From Bacteroidaceae bacterium (lineage in GTDB: Bacteria; Bacteroidota; Bacteroidia; Bacteroidales; Bacteroidaceae): a stretch of DNA of 9,928 nucleotides. The notes beneath the pieces were generated by a model that had not been told where the DNA came from, did not search any database, and worked only from the letters and a program-made list of their open reading frames with translations. Shown one piece after another: positions 5,589-9,928 of this stretch. The stretch spans positions 1 through 9,928 of the forward strand of contig CAAGKZ010000047.1 in NCBI GenBank assembly GCA_900770665.1, in the 5' to 3' direction. The stretch's first letter is position 1, and each line of letters starts with the position of its first letter. The translations under genes and the position numbers were made by a program.

Positions 5589-6902
5589 TTAATTAGTATC
5601 ACTTGTTTCATTCTCTATATCACCACCATCGGCAATCGTTACGGTTTCTGCTGCTTTCGCCCCGATAGTTCTCTTTTTTCTTTTCTTGTCATAACGCACA
5701 ACAAGCATATTGGACAGCACTATAAACACAGCGCCGCCAAGTAGGAGAAGAAGCCAGAACGGCCACCCCCTGGCACCGGTGGCCGGCGGACCGACAACAT
5801 CGGGCGTCAACGCATCGGCACTTTCAAGAACCTCCACGTCCGATATATCCGCAATAGCCCACTTGCCTACAATGACACCATCATCCAACAGGACAAGACC
5901 CGGATTTGCGTGTATGACAGAGCGCAGCATTGCCACGTCGGCCCAATACAGCGAATATTCAGCACCAGTACGTTTTATCCACAGATTTACCGCATCTTCA
6001 TCCGATGAAGAGACCGCACAGAAACGCATTCCATTAGCAACACAGTAGTCATACAAGTCATTTATTCTGTCGACATGTGTTACCGAAGCCTTCTCCACAT
6101 CATCAATAACGACAAGGCACACAAAACCCGTATCGGCAAGCAACTCATCGGACATCTCAATATCATACTCCCAATCCACAATAGAGAAGTTGCCTATCTG
6201 GGGTTCTACGCCGGCCTGCAACTCATCGGAATAGGTACGGACAAAAGCCCACTCATCGCCAGGAATAGTGTCGATGGGAAGCACTATCTCTTCGCCATCT
6301 TTCTCATAGACCGACATATATTTGTACTCACCGGGAGTGTACTGAACCATTGAACGCAGATTGTTGCCCACAGCATAGGAACCGGCATCACTCAAAGGAA
6401 GATGCAGAAGGGCGACTGCCTGCATACTGAATATATAGACCAAAGAAGAGATGACAAGCACCCAACGTATCTTCTTGTTCACATTGCAGATAAACAGCGA
6501 ACGTTTGGCAAAGGCCACTATTGAGAGAATCAACAAAAGGACATTCTTGGCAAATGTCATTCCATTGGACATCAGTACCGTCTCACCAAAACAACCGCAA
6601 TCACTCACTGCACCGCTTACCCACAGATAGAGAGTGAATGGGGTGAACAATGACATCATAAGCAATGCCATGAACGGTATGAAGCAGCGGTAAACGCCGG
6701 CAAAAAGGAAGAGTCCTATCAAAAATTCAGCAGCGGCCTGAACAACAGCAATCGCCAACAGGGCATCATCAGTAATGCCCGACACCGAAAAAGCAGCAGC
6801 ATACTCTTGCAGTTTATACATACCGCCGACAGGGTCAACCGCCTTGAGAAAACCCGACAGCATCAAAGCCAACGCAAGCAACCAACGGCAAACATTGACC
6901 AT
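5589..6902 (-). CDS. DoxX/MauE-like membrane protein fused to thioredoxin-like domain
   Basis: Inner-membrane protein of 437 aa. The N-terminal part (1-135) has about four hydrophobic segments (roughly 6-18, 47-70, 74-97, 118-132). It carries SGFLKAVDP after the first segment and DCGCFG (101-106), signatures of the DoxX/MauE family. A fifth hydrophobic segment (147-165) leads to an extracytoplasmic part. Residues 234-355 look like a thioredoxin-like fold: strand FVCLVVIDD (260-268) and ANPGLVLLDDGVIVGKW (332-348) with a possible cis-proline P334. The usual CxxC after the first strand is absent (DVEKAS instead). A last membrane segment (381-402) precedes a basic tail. DoxX relatives are linked to redox and quinone-associated functions; the exact role here is unknown. 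I chose ATG 6902, 19 nt after the upstream stop and beginning MVNVCRWLL like other family members. An in-frame ATG at 6941 would add 13 residues and overlap the DUF1599 gene by 20 nt, and it remains possible. Confidence 0.85.
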   Translation of the reverse strand: MVNVCRWLLALALMLSGFLKAVDPVGGMYKLQEYAAAFSVSGITDDALLAIAVVQAAAEFLIGLFLFAGVYRCFIPFMALLMMSLFTPFTLYLWVSGAVSDCGCFGETVLMSNGMTFAKNVLLLILSIVAFAKRSLFICNVNKKIRWVLVISSLVYIFSMQAVALLHLPLSDAGSYAVGNNLRSMVQYTPGEYKYMSVYEKDGEEIVLPIDTIPGDEWAFVRTYSDELQAGVEPQIGNFSIVDWEYDIEMSDELLADTGFVCLVVIDDVEKASVTHVDRINDLYDYCVANGMRFCAVSSSDEDAVNLWIKRTGAEYSLYWADVAMLRSVIHANPGLVLLDDGVIVGKWAIADISDVEVLESADALTPDVVGPPATGARGWPFWLLLLLGGAVFIVLSNMLVVRYDKKRKKRTIGAKAAETVTIADGGDIENETSDTN

Positions 6903-6921
6903 AATTATAGTACGTCTTTTA

Positions 6922-7470
6922 TTACTGCTCGGCAACTCCATTCTTTATCAAAGCAAAGACTGCATAGTTTATCATATCCATATAATTGGCATCTACGCCC
7001 TCGGAAACCTTTGTTGCACCGCCCAGTTCCTCAATCTGCTTGGTACGCCATATTTTTGTGAGGATAAGGTCGGTGTATGAAGTAGTGCGCATTCCACGCC
7101 ACGCCTCGTTGTAGTCGTGGTTCTTCTTCTTCATCAACTCCAATGTTTCCTTGGCCTTGACGTCATAGAGCGCCATAGCCTCATCGGGGGTAATGTCGCA
7201 ATCATCGGCAAAACCCTTCTCAAGCTGAACAAGAGATATCAAACCATAGTTTACAATGCCAATGAACTCGGGCACAATACCCTCACCTACCAGATTCTCG
7301 GCACCTGTCTCAAGGTTGCGTATGCGCTTTGCCTTTATAAAAATCTGGTCGGTCAACGACTCGGGACGCATGATGCGCCACGATGCACCGTAGTCATACA
7401 ACTTCTTGCTGAACAACTCACGGCACACTGCCAACACTCTCTCAAACTCCTTGTTCGTATTATTTGCCAT
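6922..7470 (-). CDS. DUF1599 (Nmad1-like) protein, tandem duplicated domain
   Basis: Predicted soluble, mostly helical protein of 182 aa and unknown function. It consists of two copies of one unit, about 16-83 and 108-176. Copy 1 has LYDYGASWRIMRPESLTDQI (24-43) followed by K46 and R49; copy 2 has NHDYNEAWRGMRTTSYTDLI (117-136) followed by K139 and R142. Each copy ends with an EG...NY motif (EG 63-64 and NY 74-75; EG 157-158 and NY 168-169). The shared Asp-Tyr, Trp-Arg, Met-Arg, Thr-Asp and Lys/Arg positions suggest a ligand-binding site in each. DUF1599 is also described as nucleotide-modification-associated domain 1, named from phage contexts; nothing here shows nucleotide modification. The start is ATG 7470, 11 nt after the glycosyltransferase stop. 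It lies second in the leftward operon, suggesting a housekeeping copy. Confidence 0.85.
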   Translation of the reverse strand: MANNTNKEFERVLAVCRELFSKKLYDYGASWRIMRPESLTDQIFIKAKRIRNLETGAENLVGEGIVPEFIGIVNYGLISLVQLEKGFADDCDITPDEAMALYDVKAKETLELMKKKNHDYNEAWRGMRTTSYTDLILTKIWRTKQIEELGGATKVSEGVDANYMDMINYAVFALIKNGVAEQ

Positions 7471-7481
7471 TATATGTTTTT

Positions 7482-8219
7482 TTATTTTGCTTTTGGATAT
7501 TTGCGGAACCAGCTACTTACCTTCAGTCTTATAACACCGAAGAAAGCCTCACTGAATATACCGCCGCTCATCTTTGATGTTCCAAGCACCCTGTTGACAA
7601 AGATTACCGGTACCTCCTTTATCTTGAACCCGCACTTGTAGGTGGTGAATTTCATCTCAATCTGGAAAGCATAGCCCTTGAAACGGATGTTGTCAAGGTC
7701 TATAGTCTCAAGCACCTTGCGTCTGTAGCAGTTGAAACCCGCTGTGGTGTCATACACCGGCAGACGAGTGATGAAACGCACATATTTTGATGCGAAGTAG
7801 GACATCAGCACACGTCCCATAGGCCAGTTCACCACATTTACACCCGTCACATAACGGCTACCCACAGAGAGGTCATATCCATCCTTGGCGCAAGCCTCGT
7901 AGAGCAAGGGGACATCCTTTGGGTCGTGAGAGAAGTCGGCATCCATCTCAAAGATATACTCATAACCCTTTTCCAATGCCCACTTGAAGCCGGTAACATA
8001 GGCCGTTCCAAGCCCCAGTTTGCCGGGACGCTCAATAATATGAACCCTGCCGGGATACTGTTCAATCGCAACTTTTACAATATCCGCAGTACCGTCGGGA
8101 GAGCCGTCATCAACAACAAGAACATCAAACCCATGCTCAAGCGCCATCAGCGTATCTATCATACGGGCGATATTCTCTTTCTCGTTATATGTGGGAATAA
8201 TAATTACACTGTCATTCAT
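7482..8219 (-). CDS. GT2 glycosyltransferase, polyprenol-phosphate mannose synthase-like
   Basis: Family 2 glycosyltransferase of 245 aa, most like dolichol/polyprenol-monophosphate mannose synthase. Such enzymes move a sugar, commonly mannose from GDP-mannose, to a lipid phosphate at the inner face of the membrane, making a donor for extracytoplasmic glycosylation. The GT-A fold motifs are VIIIPTYNEKENI (5-17), LVVDDGSPDGT (34-44), KLGLGTAYVTGFKWA (67-81) and the DxD-type metal site DADFSHDP (93-100). GSRYVTGVNVVNWP (120-133) and the C-terminal VPVIFVNRVLGTSKM (203-217) are also typical of the subfamily. There are no C-terminal membrane helices, as in the soluble, membrane-associated DPM1 type. 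The donor and acceptor are inferred. It is the first gene of the operon, with ATG 8219 about 22 nt downstream of the predicted start of its promoter. Confidence 0.9.
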   Translation of the reverse strand: MNDSVIIIPTYNEKENIARMIDTLMALEHGFDVLVVDDGSPDGTADIVKVAIEQYPGRVHIIERPGKLGLGTAYVTGFKWALEKGYEYIFEMDADFSHDPKDVPLLYEACAKDGYDLSVGSRYVTGVNVVNWPMGRVLMSYFASKYVRFITRLPVYDTTAGFNCYRRKVLETIDLDNIRFKGYAFQIEMKFTTYKCGFKIKEVPVIFVNRVLGTSKMSGGIFSEAFFGVIRLKVSSWFRKYPKAK

Positions 8220-8247
8220 GATTTCAAGTTTGCCGTGCTACAACCTA

Positions 8248-8279
8248 CAAAGTTATATGAAATATGGAAAAAATTCAAA
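8248..8279 (-). promoter_or_regulatory. Promoter of the six-gene leftward operon
   Basis: On the minus strand TTTG (8276-8279), a 20-nt spacer, and TAACTTTG (8248-8255) match the Bacteroides primary promoter consensus. The predicted start near 8241 gives a leader of about 22 nt before the glycosyltransferase ATG. It is the only clear promoter found for the genes from 8219 down to 3771. Confidence 0.75.
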
Positions 8280-8336
8280 CTAAAGGTTAAAATAATACTT
8301 AATTTATATATAAATCAACGTAGCACGTCACTTTTT

Positions 8337-8368
8337 TATCTTTGTTTCATTTTTTATCACTATCTTCG
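8337..8368 (+). promoter_or_regulatory. Candidate miaB promoter elements
   Basis: Two -7-like boxes lie upstream of miaB: TATCTTTG (8337-8344, perfect to TAnnTTTG) and TATCTTCG (8361-8368, one mismatch). The second would give a leader of about 20 nt, the length seen for dnaG. The first would give about 45 nt. Neither has a TTTG at the preferred 19-21 nt upstream, so I cannot choose between them. Confidence 0.45.
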
Positions 8369-8394
8369 CGGCGGTTCAATAAAGATAAACAACA

Positions 8395-9723
8395 GTGAAG
8401 AACGACAAGAATTTATTCATAGAAACATACGGCTGCCAGATGAACGTAGCCGACAGCGAAGTCATCGGTTCAATACTGAAAGTGGCAGGCTACAACGTAT
8501 GCGACAAGATTGAAGAGGCAGACCTGATACTGCTGAACACATGTTCCATACGCGACAATGCCGAGCAGAAGATTTACGGACGTCTTGACCAGCTCAACGC
8601 TGCACGCCGTGGCAAGAACACCATGATTGGTGTGGTAGGTTGCATGGCCGAACGTGTCAAGGAGGAGCTCATCAAGAACTACAAGGTGAACATTGTTGCC
8701 GGCCCCGACACATACCTTTCACTGCCCGAACTCATTGCACAGGCAGAGCTTGGACACCCGGCGATGAACATTGAATTGTCGACAACAGAGACGTACCGCG
8801 ACGTCATCCCCATGCGTATATGCAGCGGCAAGGTATCGGGCTATATCTCCATCATGCGAGGCTGCAACAACTTCTGCCACTATTGCGTGGTACCCTACAC
8901 CCGAGGACGCGAGAGAAGCCGCGACATACAGAGCATCATAAACGAGGTCGACGACCTTGTAGCAAAAGGCTTTAAGGAGATTATCCTGCTGGGACAGAAT
9001 GTAAATTCCTACCATTTCATCGGAGAAAATGGCGAGGATGTGACATTCCCGCAACTGCTGCGCCGCGTAGCACAGCACGCGCCACAGACACGTATACGCT
9101 TCACCACATCGCACCCCAAGGATATGAGCGACGACACACTGCGCGTAATAGCCGAAGAGCCCAATGTGTGCAAGAGCATACACCTGCCGGTGCAGAGCGG
9201 AAGCAACACAATGCTCAAGGCCATGAACCGCAAATACACACGTGAATGGTATCTTGACCGCATCGAAGCCATCCGCCGCATAGTACCCGACTGCGGTCTT
9301 TCGACCGACATAATAGCAGGATTCTGTGGCGAGAGCGAGGAGGAACACCAGGAGACATTGTCATTGATGAGATACTGCTCATACGATGCAGCATTCATGT
9401 TCAAATATTCGGAGCGCCCCGGCACTTTCGCCAGCCGCCACATGAAGGACGACATTGAGGACAGCGAGAAGGTACGACGCCTGAACGAAATCATAGCCCT
9501 TCAACAGGAGTGCAGCGCCAACAACAACCGTGGTTGCATAGGCCACACATACGAAGTACTCATCGAAGGCATATCAAAACGCTCAAAGGAGCAGTTCTAC
9601 GGTCGTACAGAGCAGAACCGTACAGCTGTATTCGACCGCAAGAACTACAAAATAGGCGATTTTGTAAAAGTAAAGGTGACAGGTTCTACCGCCGCCACAC
9701 TGCTTGGAGAAATCGTTGACTGA
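8395..9723 (+). CDS. miaB: tRNA-2-methylthio-N6-dimethylallyladenosine synthase MiaB
   Basis: Radical-SAM methylthiotransferase that adds a 2-methylthio group to i6A37 of tRNAs reading UNN codons; cytoplasmic with two [4Fe-4S] clusters. The 442-aa protein contains the N-terminal UPF0004 domain with C14 (ETYGCQMN), C50 (LLNTCSIR) and C83 (GVVGCMAE). The radical-SAM motif is CNNFCHYC (C157, C161, C164). Further signatures are LLGQNVNSY (198-206), HLPVQSGS (263-270) and STDIIAGF (303-310). A C-terminal TRAM domain spans about 383-442. The start is GTG 8395. An in-frame TAA lies at 8386-8388, and the next in-frame ATG (codon 15 after the GTG) falls inside the FIETYGCQM motif, so no ATG can serve. 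The N-terminus is shorter than I recall for Bacteroides homologues but retains the conserved core. It is divergent from the leftward operon and followed by a strong terminator. Confidence 0.96.
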   Translation: MKNDKNLFIETYGCQMNVADSEVIGSILKVAGYNVCDKIEEADLILLNTCSIRDNAEQKIYGRLDQLNAARRGKNTMIGVVGCMAERVKEELIKNYKVNIVAGPDTYLSLPELIAQAELGHPAMNIELSTTETYRDVIPMRICSGKVSGYISIMRGCNNFCHYCVVPYTRGRERSRDIQSIINEVDDLVAKGFKEIILLGQNVNSYHFIGENGEDVTFPQLLRRVAQHAPQTRIRFTTSHPKDMSDDTLRVIAEEPNVCKSIHLPVQSGSNTMLKAMNRKYTREWYLDRIEAIRRIVPDCGLSTDIIAGFCGESEEEHQETLSLMRYCSYDAAFMFKYSERPGTFASRHMKDDIEDSEKVRRLNEIIALQQECSANNNRGCIGHTYEVLIEGISKRSKEQFYGRTEQNRTAVFDRKNYKIGDFVKVKVTGSTAATLLGEIVD

Positions 9724-9736
9724 AAATAGATATTAC

Positions 9737-9780
9737 AAAAAGTGGGCAACCCAAAAGTAAATTGGGTTGCCCACTTTTTT
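9737..9780 (+). terminator. Intrinsic terminator of miaB
   Basis: A perfect 18-bp stem (9737-9754 with 9762-9779, 7-nt loop AAGTAAA) with core GTGGGCAACCCAA ends in a T run, 13 nt after the miaB stop codon. Because the stem is flanked by A on the left and T on the right, it could also work in the opposite direction. Confidence 0.9.
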
Positions 9781-9928
9781 ATGAGGTTGGATAAAAAGAG
9801 CTATTTTTAGGCTTGCGAAGCCCAAAAAAGCGCAACCGACGCTGCATGCGAGAGCAGAGAGTGCTTGCATTCTATGCCGAGCAGCGAGGAGGAAAAGCCA
9901 CATCTGTGGGTTAATTTACTAAGCGTAA
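9781..9928. other. Non-coding tail, possible dispersed repeat
   Basis: I find no gene here on either strand. Visible structures are a GGCTT/AAGCC hairpin flanked by T5 and A6 (9804-9829), a 7-bp stem with one G·T pair (9858-9864 with 9867-9873) and a short CCACA/TGTGG palindrome near 9898-9909. The GC-rich stretch from about 9830 to 9890 differs in style from ordinary Bacteroidales spacers and may be part of a dispersed intergenic element cut by the window edge. Confidence 0.35.

Noticed and set aside
7926..8513. 195-codon rightward frame across the glycosyltransferase/miaB spacer
   Set aside because: It runs antisense through the glycosyltransferase, across two divergent promoters and into miaB out of frame.
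8719..9348. 209-codon frame antisense to miaB
   Set aside because: It overlaps the complete radical-SAM domain of miaB and shows no domain of its own.
9804..9829. Second terminator downstream of miaB
   Set aside because: The GGCTT/AAGCC stem is short and flanked by T before and A after, so neither strand ends in a U tract beyond the stem.
1..9928. CRISPR array, tRNA gene, transposase or integrase
   Set aside because: No regularly spaced direct repeats, no cloverleaf-like sequence and no mobile-element enzyme motifs were seen; only palindromic non-coding repeats are present.

Overview
The window looks like a piece of a Bacteroidales (phylum Bacteroidota) chromosome. The DnaG, MiaB, FolE, TpiA and SPOR-domain proteins read like Bacteroides/Prevotella-type homologues. 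Start codons have A/T-rich leaders without clear Shine-Dalgarno sequences. Several intergenic sites match the Bacteroides primary sigma factor promoter (TTTG, a spacer of about 19-21 nt, then TAnnTTTG). Genus-level placement is not possible from the sequence alone.

Layout. Positions 1-195 hold a strong leftward promoter and structured leader that probably feed an rRNA operon whose 16S gene lies just outside the window. Divergent from it, dnaG (429-2468, +) has its own promoter. From 2469 to 3770 lies an A/T-rich accessory patch. It contains a perfect-consensus promoter, a five-codon mini-ORF, a 201-nt imperfect inverted repeat, an orphan secreted protein with a DnaJ-like cysteine-rich zinc-finger region (2892-3611, +), a terminator hairpin and a second related palindromic repeat. 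From 8219 back to 3771 a six-gene leftward operon runs from one perfect-consensus promoter: a polyprenol-phosphate-mannose-synthase-like GT2 glycosyltransferase, a tandem-duplicated DUF1599 protein, a DoxX/MauE-like membrane protein fused to a thioredoxin-like domain, tpiA, a secreted SPOR-domain protein and folE. Gaps within the operon are short, and tpiA and the SPOR gene share one base (TAATG). Divergent from it, miaB (8395-9723, +) starts at GTG and ends in an 18-bp hairpin terminator. The final ~150 bases hold no gene I can support.

How the genes fit together. Most of the window is core housekeeping: replication priming (DnaG), tRNA modification (MiaB), glycolysis (TpiA), the first step of pterin/folate synthesis (FolE) and envelope functions (glycosyltransferase, DoxX fusion, SPOR protein). 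The operon joins unrelated pathways. The unusual part is 2519-3746: a promoter with no ordinary gene behind it, a very long hairpin, and an orphan exported zinc-finger protein between palindromes of the same family. I see no CRISPR array, transposase, integrase, tRNA or recognisable defence system.
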